Positions 53,756 through 62,330 of a DNA stretch of 64,000 bases are shown piece after piece. Position numbers and translations under genes: made by a program. Source of the DNA: Thermoactinomyces sp. DSM 45891 (GTDB lineage: Bacteria; Bacillota; Bacilli; Thermoactinomycetales; Thermoactinomycetaceae); NCBI RefSeq assembly GCF_900119485.1, contig NZ_FPJZ01000001.1:1-64000 (forward strand). The letters are read 5' to 3'. Every line of letters starts with the position of its first letter. The stretch's first letter is position 1. The notes below the pieces were generated by a model. That model worked only from the letters and a program-made list of their open reading frames with translations, searched no databases and was not told the origin of the DNA.

Positions 53756-54652
53756 TTACTCTTTCCACCATCGAATCGAATCTTCTAGACCCGAATCCAA
53801 TGTGTATTCTGGACTAAATCCAACTATATGTTTTAACCGCTCCGTGTTCGCTGCCATAAAGTATGATTCGTTTTCAGGGTAAGGAATCGCTCCAAACTGA
53901 ATGGGCTGATTATATCCCAACTTTTTCGCTATTTTTAAAATTAGCTCCTTCACTTGGACTGGTTGCCCTGAAGCTATGTTAACAGTCCCTTGAATATCGC
54001 TTTCCAAAAGCTCTACAAAAGCGTTAGCTACATCTTTTACGTGTAAAAAATCACGATACTGTTCTCCATGCGTACATAAAATCTCTTCTTTCTGTCGAAT
54101 GGATGAGATAACAGAGGGGACTAATCTTCTTGGATGTTCATTTGGACCATATAAAAAAAATACCCTTCCCCAACTATAGCTCAAGCCCACTAACTCTGAA
54201 AATGAGTGCACTAATACTCGCAGTGCATTTTTTGACGCAGCATAAGGGGTTTTGTAGGAGCATGGGGTTGTTTCTTCTGTCAAGTATCCATAATTCCAGT
54301 CATACTCTGCACATGTACCCGCTAACACTACCCTTTGCCCACCATAATCAACGAAATGTGAGATTAACTCTATACTTGATTGAACCCATAGGTAATTATC
54401 CTTGGACATCCAGTATTGTCCGGGAGTCGCTTCCCATGCTAAATGAAGCAAATGAGTAGGTCTCACTTGCTTCATTACTTCTTTTATATCCTGGAAATGA
54501 AGCAAGTTAACATGATGCCAGTAATACTGAGTAGACGAGGAATCCACTATCTTCGTGCTGGTAGCATGAATTTCATACCCTTTTTCAAGCAATGGCTGTA
54601 GTGTATTCTTTCCGATCCAGCCATTAGCTCCGGTTACTAAAACCTTTTTCAT
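53756..54652 (-). CDS. NAD-dependent epimerase/4-ketoreductase (extended SDR)
   Basis: 298 aa. NAD(P)-binding VTGANGWIGKNTLQPLLEKG, catalytic TPYAASKNALRVLV (YxxxK), WGRVFFLYGPNEHPRRLVP and FLHVKDVANAFVELLE. In this setting it most likely reduces the C4 keto group of the C-methylated CDP-sugar. Its start overlaps the RmlC-like gene by 4 bp. Converges on the rfbF-rfbG operon. The stereochemistry of the product cannot be told from sequence. Confidence 0.85.
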   Translation of the reverse strand: MKKVLVTGANGWIGKNTLQPLLEKGYEIHATSTKIVDSSSTQYYWHHVNLLHFQDIKEVMKQVRPTHLLHLAWEATPGQYWMSKDNYLWVQSSIELISHFVDYGGQRVVLAGTCAEYDWNYGYLTEETTPCSYKTPYAASKNALRVLVHSFSELVGLSYSWGRVFFLYGPNEHPRRLVPSVISSIRQKEEILCTHGEQYRDFLHVKDVANAFVELLESDIQGTVNIASGQPVQVKELILKIAKKLGYNQPIQFGAIPYPENESYFMAANTERLKHIVGFSPEYTLDSGLEDSIRWWKE

Positions 54653-55182
54653 AGTCCAAAATCCTCATAAGATAAGTCTTTATCCGAAATAGTAATGTGT
54701 TCTGGCTCTGGCCACTCTATCTGGAACACAGGATCATTAAAACGTACTCCTCGCACACTATCTGGATGAAAAAATTGTCCCATCTGGTAGAAAACCTCTG
54801 TCTCATCTTCTAATGTTTGAAAGCCGTGGGCAAATCCCTCAGGGATATATAAACTATTTCTATTTTCTCCTCCTAATAAAACAGAGATCCATTTTTTAAA
54901 AGTGGCTGACTCAGGACGTAAATCAATAATGACATCATAAATAGCGCCTTTGACACAATGAACTAGTTTCACTTCCTCATAAGGAGTAGCTTGATAGTGC
55001 ATTCCTCTAATCGTTCCTTTCTTGCTATTAACTGATAGGTTGCATTGAACCCAGTTAGTAGTTAATCCTTGTGCCGAAAATTCGTTTTTGCACCACGTCC
55101 TTGCAAATAAACCTCGATGATCGATAATTGGCTCGAATTCGATAACATACGCACCTTTTAATTCTAACTCTTTAAAAATCAA
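54649..55182 (-). CDS. RmlC-like NDP-4-keto-6-deoxysugar epimerase
   Basis: 177-aa cupin epimerase of the dTDP-4-dehydrorhamnose 3,5-epimerase family. DHRGLFARTWCKNEF, GTIRGMHYQ (catalytic His), VYDVIIDLRPESATFKKW and YIPEGFAHGFQTLED are all present. In this cluster it should act on the CDP-linked keto sugar, at C3 and/or C5. First gene of a two-gene unit with the reductase. No rmlA/B/D genes are seen, which argues against dTDP-rhamnose synthesis here. Confidence 0.9.
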   Translation of the reverse strand: MIFKELELKGAYVIEFEPIIDHRGLFARTWCKNEFSAQGLTTNWVQCNLSVNSKKGTIRGMHYQATPYEEVKLVHCVKGAIYDVIIDLRPESATFKKWISVLLGGENRNSLYIPEGFAHGFQTLEDETEVFYQMGQFFHPDSVRGVRFNDPVFQIEWPEPEHITISDKDLSYEDFGL

Positions 55183-55293
55183 TGACCACCACTCGCTCTC
55201 CCAGAATCTAAAAAACTATTTATTTCTATATGTATACCTGAATATAAAGTACATGACTAAAACATGTCCGATAAAGTATTTCGTAATAAAAAA

Positions 55294-55314
55294 GGCGATC
55301 CCATGAAGGTCGCC
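55294..55314 (-). terminator. Terminator of the five-gene ThiF operon
   Basis: GGCGA/TCGCC stem followed on the minus strand by TTTTTTATT, 10 bp past the last stop codon of the operon. Confidence 0.65.
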
Positions 55315-55323
55315 ATTACAGTC

Positions 55324-56697
55324 TTAAGAACGTAAGCTTTGATTATATTCAGGTGCCAATACAATATTCGTATAAGTTCCTTTACCTGACACGTAATAAT
55401 AAGCATGCTCAATCCCAGCTGGAATAAAGATAGAAGCTGGACTATGAACTACCTTCTCTTCCTCCTCCATTTGCACGCAACATGTTAAACCCGTTCCATC
55501 AGCATGATCTCCCCAAAAGACAAACACACTATCGCAATCATGTGTATGACAATCCACATGATTTTCAGGTTCATTGTCATCGAAGGTACGCTGGATTGCG
55601 TATAAGGTAGAGCGAGAATCCACCCGATGATCCATAAGCACCCACCTAGTTCCAGGTCCATTCCGATGATATTTTAATTCAGAAGCTCCCTTTTCAAATG
55701 GACTTCCCACTTGTAAGGCAGAAGACAACACAGGAGAGTCCAACTGAGGCCTCTCCTCTATTACCTTCCTCTTCCGTCCAACTTGCTCTGGAGGGAACAT
55801 TTCATAAGTAGGAGCCTCTTTTTGTACAGCTTGTACATGATATCTAGATGTATGTGTAAAAGCATTTTTCCCTACGATGGGTCTCAAATGATCGGGACGG
55901 TATCTAGTTGACCATTGGACTGCTTGAGACAGCTCAGGAATTCTTTCTAATGGAAAGTGCTGAAATCCTTTTTTCTCTTTTAAGATAACGGCTAGTTGAA
56001 GAAGATCCACAATGCCAGCTCTTTCTCCAATTCCCAGTATCGAAGTATCGATCACTAAGGCTCCTGCATCCATGGCAGCTAACGCATTGGCGGTTGCTAA
56101 TCCTAGATCATTATGCAAATGAACTTCGATATCAGAGTGAATCTCTTCCACAGCCCGTCTCACTGTCTCTCCACACTCATTAGGAGTCCAGATCCCAATT
56201 GTATCTGCCAAACTAATACGATCAGCCCCTGCTCCAACCGCTGCTTTTCCAAGATAGGAAAGATCTTCCCATGAAGTACGAGAGGCATCCTCAATCGTAA
56301 AACGAACCTGGAGTCCTAGCCTTTTGGCTTCTTCAATCGCGTAAGTTACTCGATCTTTTATCTGAGCAGGTGATTTATCTCCAAATTTAGCAGTAAGTGA
56401 TATCGGATTAATGGAAGCCCAAATCCCAATCCAGTCCGCACTTGCCCGAGAAACGGCCTGGACTTCTGCCGAAATCGCTCGTGCATGCATCAGCGTTTCC
56501 GTGCGTCGAGCTGCCTTTGCTACCTCTTTACAGACTTCTTCGTCTTCCGAGGAAATCCCTGGATGTCCGACTTCTACGATATCGACTTGAAACTCTTCTA
56601 AAAGGCGAAGAAGGTGGACTTTATCTTGGCTATGGAAGCGAACCCCCGATTGCTGTTCTCCTTCTCTCAAAGTAGAGTCTAATATTTTCAGATGCAA
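55324..56697 (-). CDS. Homocitrate/isopropylmalate-synthase-like enzyme fused to a cupin
   Basis: 457 aa. Residues 1 to about 290 are a DRE-TIM barrel: DSTLREGEQQSG (7-18, Arg11), the Asp/His metal site with HLHNDLG (193-199) and GIGERAG (222-228). This is the fold of homocitrate, 2-isopropylmalate and citramalate synthases, which condense acetyl-CoA with a 2-oxoacid. Residues about 340-445 form a cupin with H380, CHTH (383-386) and His431 in PAGIEHAYYY. No leucine-feedback domain is present. The cupin fusion is unusual. Last gene of the operon. Confidence 0.8.
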   Translation of the reverse strand: MHLKILDSTLREGEQQSGVRFHSQDKVHLLRLLEEFQVDIVEVGHPGISSEDEEVCKEVAKAARRTETLMHARAISAEVQAVSRASADWIGIWASINPISLTAKFGDKSPAQIKDRVTYAIEEAKRLGLQVRFTIEDASRTSWEDLSYLGKAAVGAGADRISLADTIGIWTPNECGETVRRAVEEIHSDIEVHLHNDLGLATANALAAMDAGALVIDTSILGIGERAGIVDLLQLAVILKEKKGFQHFPLERIPELSQAVQWSTRYRPDHLRPIVGKNAFTHTSRYHVQAVQKEAPTYEMFPPEQVGRKRKVIEERPQLDSPVLSSALQVGSPFEKGASELKYHRNGPGTRWVLMDHRVDSRSTLYAIQRTFDDNEPENHVDCHTHDCDSVFVFWGDHADGTGLTCCVQMEEEEKVVHSPASIFIPAGIEHAYYYVSGKGTYTNIVLAPEYNQSLRS

Positions 56698-56716
56698 TCT
56701 TGTTCTCCTCCAATTG

Positions 56717-57757
56717 CTACTTTGTTTGTAAGAATTGTTCTGTTGCTTTTAGAAGTTGATCTCGATTCTTTTCGTATAAAGCCCAGTGTGTAGCCTCAGG
56801 AATGACGACCTCTTTTTTCTCCTTTACGCCTGTTAGCTTCTGCAACAGATTTTTTTCGGCAAAGAAATCTGAGTCCCCGTAGATAACAAGTGTAGGACTC
56901 GTGATTTTAGATACGTCATACAGTGGACGATCGGTCCAAATCGAAAACAGATCTTGCAGAGGACCCATAGGGCGACGAATCGCTTGATTTTCTCTTGTTT
57001 TACTTGTATCGTCAGACTCTATAAAGGTAGTTCGTACTTTTTCCATCGCATCATCAGAGGCAAGTTCTTTTCCGTTCATCATCATGTGCCAATGGTGCAT
57101 TCCTTTGTCAAAGTCAATCACTTGATAGGCTGGAGACTTAGGATTAAACTCACCTGGCTTTTTTGGAGATTCAAATGGCTTCGTCATAGAAGGTAGAGAA
57201 AAACCGTGCATAAATCCATAGAGAACTAATTTATTCACATTTTCTGGCTTCTGAGCTGCATATTCACCTGCTACTACCGCTCCCCATGACCAGCCCACAA
57301 TACTTACTTTCTCTACCTTTTGTGTTTTCTTAATGTGCTCTACAGTAGCAGCTAGATCTTTTATCGCTTCTGTATGCGTAACCACAGGTTTGTTTTGATT
57401 AGGAGGTTGATTCATTTCTTTCGGACGAGTAGATCCCCCAAAACCCCTAAAGTCCATCGCCCATGTATCATATCCTTTACTAGCTAAATCATCCATCCAT
57501 GAGTAGCCAGGTACATCGAATGCCTTTGCAGTTGGAACACTAAAAGGCTCTAGAAAAAGAACAGCCTCTTTTGCTTTGGTTTGTTTCTTATGACGAAGGT
57601 AAATTTGAACTCCGCCCTCTGTTGTTATTTTCGTTTCCTCTAAGGAAATCGACTCTTTCCTTTGTGTTGAACTGGTATTTGATTGACATCCACTCAGGAT
57701 ACTAGTTAAGCCAATCGATATAACAGCTACTACAGGTAATACATTTTTAAACTTCAT
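56717..57757 (-). CDS. Lipoprotein alpha/beta hydrolase in the ThiF operon
   Basis: 346 aa from ATG 57757 (GGAGGAAG upstream). Lipoprotein signal with lipobox LSGC near residue 24. The alpha/beta-hydrolase core has the nucleophile in GWSWGAVV, Asp in YGDSDFF and His in EATHWALYE, with AMDFRGFGGSTRP before the nucleophile. It would act outside the membrane, unlike its soluble operon partners, so it may process, import or inactivate the operon's product. It begins about 15 bp after DUF441. Confidence 0.8.
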   Translation of the reverse strand: MKFKNVLPVVAVISIGLTSILSGCQSNTSSTQRKESISLEETKITTEGGVQIYLRHKKQTKAKEAVLFLEPFSVPTAKAFDVPGYSWMDDLASKGYDTWAMDFRGFGGSTRPKEMNQPPNQNKPVVTHTEAIKDLAATVEHIKKTQKVEKVSIVGWSWGAVVAGEYAAQKPENVNKLVLYGFMHGFSLPSMTKPFESPKKPGEFNPKSPAYQVIDFDKGMHHWHMMMNGKELASDDAMEKVRTTFIESDDTSKTRENQAIRRPMGPLQDLFSIWTDRPLYDVSKITSPTLVIYGDSDFFAEKNLLQKLTGVKEKKEVVIPEATHWALYEKNRDQLLKATEQFLQTK

Positions 57758-57772
57758 TTTTACTTCCTCCAT

Positions 57773-58222
57773 CTATGTTGAGACAAAATACTTAGAGATA
57801 GCAATCAATCCAGCCGCGATAATCAGCCCTGCCGGAAGACCACGAAAAAAGAGGACGGCAACAAGTGTGCCAATCATAACTCCAAATAAGATTACCGGCT
57901 GGGTAGAAAGAACTCCAATTCCTTTTCCACCTATGTACGAAACGAGAAAACCGGCTAGAAGGGCAAATAACCCGATAGGAGAAAACAATTCCTTAGCCAA
58001 AGCAAGTAGATCTATTTTTTCATTGGTTAAAGGGAACAAGAGAAAAATCATCAAAAAGAAGATTCCTACATGAAAAGAGTGTTTCTGCAACAGAATGATC
58101 ATCGGCTTCCATTGGATCAAATAAACCAGGAGCAACACCATGGCGGCTGAAGCTAACCAATAATCTTTAAAAAGAGCGGATACACCTGCAATGAGTAAAA
58201 AAGCAATAACAACCTGAATCAT
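57773..58222 (-). CDS. DUF441 membrane protein
   Basis: 149 aa, four or five membrane helices, with the DUF441 features HVGIFFLMIFLLFPLTNEK, AGFLVSYIGGKGIGVLSTQPVI and FFRGLPAGLIIAAGLIA. DUF441 proteins are small integral membrane proteins of unknown role. Here it sits mid-operon between an adenylating enzyme and a lipoprotein hydrolase, so it may help export or import a small molecule. This context differs from the usual stand-alone genes as far as I know. Confidence 0.85.
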   Translation of the reverse strand: MIQVVIAFLLIAGVSALFKDYWLASAAMVLLLVYLIQWKPMIILLQKHSFHVGIFFLMIFLLFPLTNEKIDLLALAKELFSPIGLFALLAGFLVSYIGGKGIGVLSTQPVILFGVMIGTLVAVLFFRGLPAGLIIAAGLIAISKYFVST

Positions 58223-58236
58223 CTCTATCCCTCACC

Positions 58237-59097
58237 CTATAGAACGGTATTATCCCAGTATCCTTCCGCTGGTGTTTGGACCTCTACCATTTGAGGACTG
58301 GCGAGGTTAATTCGGATTAAAGCTGGACCAATGACGGGTTTTAAGTCCTCACGCTTCACCAGAGATTTAAACGCTTCAAAGCTAGCTAGCACGCCCACTA
58401 TATTTGCAACTGGCGCAAGAACTGCCCATGGAGCTTCTTTTTTCACATAAGAATTCGCCCAGTTCTCGTCTGCCCCGTGTTGGACGGAATAAACAGCACG
58501 ACCATCCTTTAAAGCATTGATTTTCTCTTTCATCTCTTCAGTCAAAGGTTGTTGATAGGACGGATGGCTTAAAACCACTTCATAAGGAGCCGAAGTAGGC
58601 GTAAGAGACATAACGCCCCCTCTAAATGGTGGGGTTACTGCAATCCAAATAGATGATATTCCTAGTTTCGCAGCGGTACGATGAATAATGACTCTTGCGA
58701 CCAGATTATCTGTTGCATCGATAATCACATCCGCACCTTGTAGCAATTCTTCCGCGTTCTCTTCCGTTACAAACTGCTCCGTTACTTTTATCTGTATATC
58801 CGGATTAATGTCTTCTAGTGTCTCTCTAGCAGATTCTGCTTTGCTTTTATCAATGCGACTTACCGAACTAAGCATTTGTCTGTTTAAGTTACTCGCTTCA
58901 AACACATCTCGATCAATCACATGAATATGTCCCACTCCCATACGGGCTAGTTGGATCAGAGTAATTCCTCCCACTCCACCTGCCCCTACTACTGTGACAT
59001 GTCCATTTCGGAGTTTCTCTTGCTCTTCTTTGGAAATAACCCCTATGTTACGAATAAAGCTTGCTTCATATAGATTTTGTGTAGTTTGTGCTTTCAT
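58237..59097 (-). CDS. ThiF/MoeB/E1-like adenylating enzyme (copy B)
   Basis: 286 aa. ATP-binding VTVVGAGGVGGITLIQLARMG, then the ribose-binding Asp in VIDRDVFEASNLNRQML and VIIDATDNLVARVIIHRTA. There is no CxxC zinc pair typical of MoeB/ThiF and no obvious catalytic Cys loop. E1-like enzymes adenylate a carboxylate; with no ubiquitin-like protein gene nearby, the substrate may be a small acid or a peptide. It begins 17 bp after copy A and the two share about the same layout, so a heterodimer is plausible. Confidence 0.88.
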   Translation of the reverse strand: MKAQTTQNLYEASFIRNIGVISKEEQEKLRNGHVTVVGAGGVGGITLIQLARMGVGHIHVIDRDVFEASNLNRQMLSSVSRIDKSKAESARETLEDINPDIQIKVTEQFVTEENAEELLQGADVIIDATDNLVARVIIHRTAAKLGISSIWIAVTPPFRGGVMSLTPTSAPYEVVLSHPSYQQPLTEEMKEKINALKDGRAVYSVQHGADENWANSYVKKEAPWAVLAPVANIVGVLASFEAFKSLVKREDLKPVIGPALIRINLASPQMVEVQTPAEGYWDNTVL

Positions 59098-59114
59098 TTT
59101 ATTTCCTCCTATTT

Positions 59115-59978
59115 TTATAAATGTGCATAATTCCAGCCACCGTCTGGTGCGGTTTTCATTTGAACAGGTTGTTCTGCATCCAGATTAATGAGTAACGCCT
59201 TAGGTGCAGGAGCCGAAGGGGGACGTTTTGTTATAATCTGAACAGCTTCGTGGAAACTAAAAGTGGCTAACAGCATAGCTCTCACAGGGGTAATAATCCA
59301 ACCCGCTTTTCCTTCGCAAAATTGTTCGGCCCACTCCTTGGGAGCCCCTTGTTCTACTGAGTACCTAGCTCGTTCTTTTTTTATGTCTGCAATCTGTTTC
59401 CGCGCACTTTCATCCGTAAGTTTGACCCCTTTACCTGGTAGATTTAAAATATCTTCATAATGAACTCCATCTGGAAAAAAGGAAGATACAAATCCCCGAT
59501 TAGGCGGGCTACCCGACATCCCCACACTTGGAACGCCTAGCTCGCGAGCAGTTCGATGGATAATAACCCGTGAAGGCATATCATCGACTGCCTCAATCAC
59601 TACATCGTGCCCTTTAATGAGATCGATTACATTTTCCTCGTCCACCATAGTTTGGACAAATCGAGTTGATATGTATGGATTGATATCTTTTACTGCTTTT
59701 TCAGCTACTTTTGCCTTTGCTTCTCCTAATACAGAAGTAGATGCAAGCATTTGCCGATTCATATTTGAGACTTCAAACTCATCTGCATCCACACCTGTGA
59801 TATGACCAATTCCCATACGAGCACAGAGAATTGCTTGAACTCCCCCTACTCCCCCTAATCCGAAAATAACGACTTTCGCTTCTTTTAATGTAAGTTGTTC
59901 TTCTTCTGAATAGACACCGACGTTTTTCTTAACAAGCTCCCAGTAAAAATCGGATTCGTTTTGAAATGATTGAAACAT
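59115..59978 (-). CDS. ThiF/MoeB/E1-like adenylating enzyme (copy A)
   Basis: 287 aa, first gene of the five-gene operon, with AGGAGG before the ATG. VVIFGLGGVGGVQAILCARMG, VDADEFEVSNMNRQM and VVIEAVDDMPSRVIIHRTA parallel copy B across the whole length. The second half (SPPNRGFVSSFFPDG, RARYSVEQGAPKEW) also matches copy B (PPFRGGVMS, RAVYSVQHGADENW), so both belong to one subfamily distinct from ThiF, MoeB and MccB. The zinc cysteines are absent. Substrate unknown. Confidence 0.88.
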   Translation of the reverse strand: MFQSFQNESDFYWELVKKNVGVYSEEEQLTLKEAKVVIFGLGGVGGVQAILCARMGIGHITGVDADEFEVSNMNRQMLASTSVLGEAKAKVAEKAVKDINPYISTRFVQTMVDEENVIDLIKGHDVVIEAVDDMPSRVIIHRTARELGVPSVGMSGSPPNRGFVSSFFPDGVHYEDILNLPGKGVKLTDESARKQIADIKKERARYSVEQGAPKEWAEQFCEGKAGWIITPVRAMLLATFSFHEAVQIITKRPPSAPAPKALLINLDAEQPVQMKTAPDGGWNYAHL

Positions 59979-60029
59979 GTCGACCTCCTAATTATGTATT
60001 TCTGCACCCTCTATCTTATCTTGGGTAAG

Positions 60030-60058
60030 ATTAGAAGGTAATGGTCCATAAGAGCCAA
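60030..60058 (-). promoter_or_regulatory. Putative promoter of the five-gene ThiF operon
   Basis: TTGGCT (60058-60053), 17 bp, TCTAAT (60035-60030), about 50 bp before the first ATG. Confidence 0.45.
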
Positions 60059-60087
60059 TTCGCTATCATTTTGTGTATAAAAAACAA

Positions 60088-60122
60088 ATAAACCGCGACT
60101 AATGTGTTTCAGCCACGGTTTT
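60088..60122 (-). terminator. Terminator of the CgeB-like gene
   Basis: AACCGTGGCT.../...AGTCGCGGTT stem (one mismatch) followed on the minus strand by TTATTTGTTTTTT. It includes the stop codon of the CgeB-like gene and isolates the ThiF operon. Confidence 0.7.
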
Positions 60123-61122
60123 TCTTGTAATGAACATGACTTTCCAAATACAGAAGTAAATCATGAATTCGTTTCTGATACGTATGCATACGGCGAACAT
60201 TTTGATATGCTTTTGCCGTCATTTCCTCTCGTTCCTCTGGATGTGACAAGTAGTAGTGAATCTTTTCCTTTAATTCACTTAATGTAGTGAAACTAGCAAT
60301 CTCTCCTTCTGCAAAGTGCTGATAAAGATCGGTACGCCATGTGGTTAGCTGAAATGATTTACAAGCGGCAATCTCATAGGTTCGATTATTAGGTGTATGC
60401 GCTGCTATATTTTTCGGATTATCTTTTCGATCATTGTTCGTACGATGAATATTAAGCACGATTTTCGCGCCGTTGTAATATTTGATAACTTCATCAGGAG
60501 GAATCGGATTATTTAAAATACACCTCTTTAACTTAGAATAATTATTTAGCTTTTCCCACCACTGACCGATAATTCTGGTTTTATTCTTTAGTAAAATCGG
60601 GGTCAATTGATCAAAATAACGGAGTCGAATTGGAAAAGCACTCCCTACAAAACAAATATCAGACTGATACTTCTCTCCTACTTTCATCGGTCGATATTTC
60701 TCTGGATTTACCGCCAACGGCAAATGAATCACTGTTTTCCCTAGTCCTTGGTAAAATGGAACACTATTACTGTCTTGTGTGATGACTAAATTATAAGGCT
60801 GGACTAACTCTTTGTGCGTCTTCAAACGATAAGGGTCATCCACCACCCATATTCCGACCGGTATCTTCATTTTTCTTACGGATTTCACATAATGAGCAGG
60901 TAAAAACGGTCCACGGAACACCAAAACGAAATCAGGACGAAACGCTTTAATTTTTGGAATCAATTCTTTTCGTTTATCTTGTCGAATCATAAATTTGTCA
61001 AAATGGAAATTTTCCCTCTTTTTTTCAATAGATTGTAGTCCTTCCAAAATATTAGAGTCTTCGTCCGACAGATGGTTCTGAAATTCAAAACCACATCCCG
61101 ATGAAATGAAGAAAATTCTCAT
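60109..61122 (-). CDS. CgeB-like glycosyltransferase
   Basis: 337 aa from ATG 61122 (AAAGGACC upstream); the longer in-frame start adds residues that do not fit the family. The N-terminal MRIFFISSG and RPDFVLVFRGPFLPAHYV, VGIWVVDDPYRLKTH are the DUF3880-type opening. The C-terminal Glyco_trans_1_2 block has NNRTYEIAACKSFQLTTWRTDLYQHF. Homologues (CgeB, YkvP) are GT-B enzymes implicated in spore surface glycosylation. Convergence with the surface-glycan genes nearby fits that role. Confidence 0.85.
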   Translation of the reverse strand: MRIFFISSGCGFEFQNHLSDEDSNILEGLQSIEKKRENFHFDKFMIRQDKRKELIPKIKAFRPDFVLVFRGPFLPAHYVKSVRKMKIPVGIWVVDDPYRLKTHKELVQPYNLVITQDSNSVPFYQGLGKTVIHLPLAVNPEKYRPMKVGEKYQSDICFVGSAFPIRLRYFDQLTPILLKNKTRIIGQWWEKLNNYSKLKRCILNNPIPPDEVIKYYNGAKIVLNIHRTNNDRKDNPKNIAAHTPNNRTYEIAACKSFQLTTWRTDLYQHFAEGEIASFTTLSELKEKIHYYLSHPEEREEMTAKAYQNVRRMHTYQKRIHDLLLYLESHVHYKKNRG

Positions 61123-61210
61123 ACACATCTGGTCCTTTCCCAAGACACAGTGATTTCTGCATATTATATGGAGGAAGTATGCCTTAGGTTCGTTCATATT
61201 GCTTACATAA

Positions 61211-61255
61211 AAAAAGAAATGGATACCCCGCATTTGGGAAAGCCCATTTCTTTTT
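61211..61255 (-). terminator. Terminator of the GT2 gene at 61.3 kb
   Basis: AAAAAGAAATGG/CCATTTCTTTTT arms (12 bp) with a 21-nt loop, just past the stop codon. Confidence 0.75.
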
Positions 61256-61265
61256 ATCTCGTTGA

Positions 61266-61880
61266 TCATTTATTTAATGAGTGCAGCATTAAATGGTCTT
61301 CCCATTCTCTTAACCCACGGTTATCGGAAGGCCGTTTCAATATATAATCATAATAGTATAATGTCTTGTTTATTTGAACTTGCTTCCTTATTGACTGACA
61401 TGCTCTCCATCCCCATTCATCATCTTCTCCATAATTACTATCTTGATACCGGTGTTGGACAGCTATTTTTTTTGCATAACACACTCGACTATTGGGTTTA
61501 CGGTAGTAATAATGTTCATCCTCAGAATGGGAGTATTTTACATCGTATTTGCATAATTTCTTTCCTAAACCACTTAAATTTACCTCAACATGAAAGTTAA
61601 TACAATCTGCATCTGGATGATGATTGATGCATTCTAATAGAGCTTGAACATAATCTATCTCAATTCGATCATCATCATCCACAAAAGAGATAAAGGCACC
61701 TTGTGCTAGATCCATAAGCGTATTTCTCTTAGCCCCTATAGTGCTCTTTCTATTATCAACTAAAACTAATACTTCTACAGGAAGCTGATGCGCTTGCCGT
61801 TGCAATTCAGCCATCGTCCTAGATGCATGAGTAAGTCGTTCAATGGTTGTAGGTACTAAAATAGATAATTTCATTTCCAA
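61266..61880 (-). CDS. GT2-family glycosyltransferase
   Basis: About 204 aa. The start is TTG 61880 (AAAGGAG at 9 bp) or ATG 61874. GT-A motifs: KLSILVPTTIERL, VLVDNRKSTIGAKRNTLMDLA and the acidic metal site ISFVDDDDRIEIDYV. NSRVCYAKKIAV and YGEDDEWGWR supply the later ED-type motif. It is short, roughly the catalytic domain alone. Upstream of the CgeB-like gene in the same direction but separated by a terminator. Acceptor unknown. Confidence 0.82.
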   Translation of the reverse strand: MEMKLSILVPTTIERLTHASRTMAELQRQAHQLPVEVLVLVDNRKSTIGAKRNTLMDLAQGAFISFVDDDDRIEIDYVQALLECINHHPDADCINFHVEVNLSGLGKKLCKYDVKYSHSEDEHYYYRKPNSRVCYAKKIAVQHRYQDSNYGEDDEWGWRACQSIRKQVQINKTLYYYDYILKRPSDNRGLREWEDHLMLHSLNK

Positions 61881-62033
61881 TGTGATTAGCTCCTTTGTAG
61901 ATGAGGTATATTGCTTTATCTTATTATCGAAACTGTGTGAGTATACCAATGTCAGATTGTTTGAAATAAACACCGATTCTACTCATTCATCATATGTTAT
62001 TCATATCATCCTGATGGAAAGTAGGTGTACTTT

Positions 62034-62201
62034 TTGAAAATCATACTCATTGCAATTGATACCTTGCGAGCAGACCGTTTAGGATGTTATGGATACCATG
62101 ACGACATTAGTCCTAACATCGATGGACTAGCTAAAGATGGGATTTTATTTGAAAACATGATAGCAGAAAATAACGTAACCCAAAGTACGTTATACAGATG
62201 A
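62034..62201 (+). pseudogene. Sulfatase, 3'-truncated remnant
   Basis: From TTG 62034 (AGGTG upstream) the frame encodes 55 residues starting MKIILIAIDTLRADRLGCYG, continuing with SPNIDGLAKDGILFENMIAENNVTQST, the start of family S1 sulfatases/phosphoglycerol transferases. It then hits TGA, with no trace of the C/S-x-P-x-R active site. The rest of the gene (over 400 codons) is lost. The following 62202-62330 DNA shows no clear feature. Confidence 0.75.
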
Positions 62202-62330
62202 CTGTATGAAAAAAAGTCCGTTGTAATGTGTGAATGGGAGCGTTGGTAATAGCCAGTTTAGAGTATACTTCAAGCGATTTACGACTTGAATGACCAGAAT
62301 CTGTATTAGCTGTAATTATGTATAGCATAC

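Noticed and set aside
62131..62328. 65-codon minus-strand ORF after the sulfatase remnant
   Set aside because: Antisense partly to the sulfatase fragment and with no recognisable family. It might be a transposase scrap, but I cannot support that.
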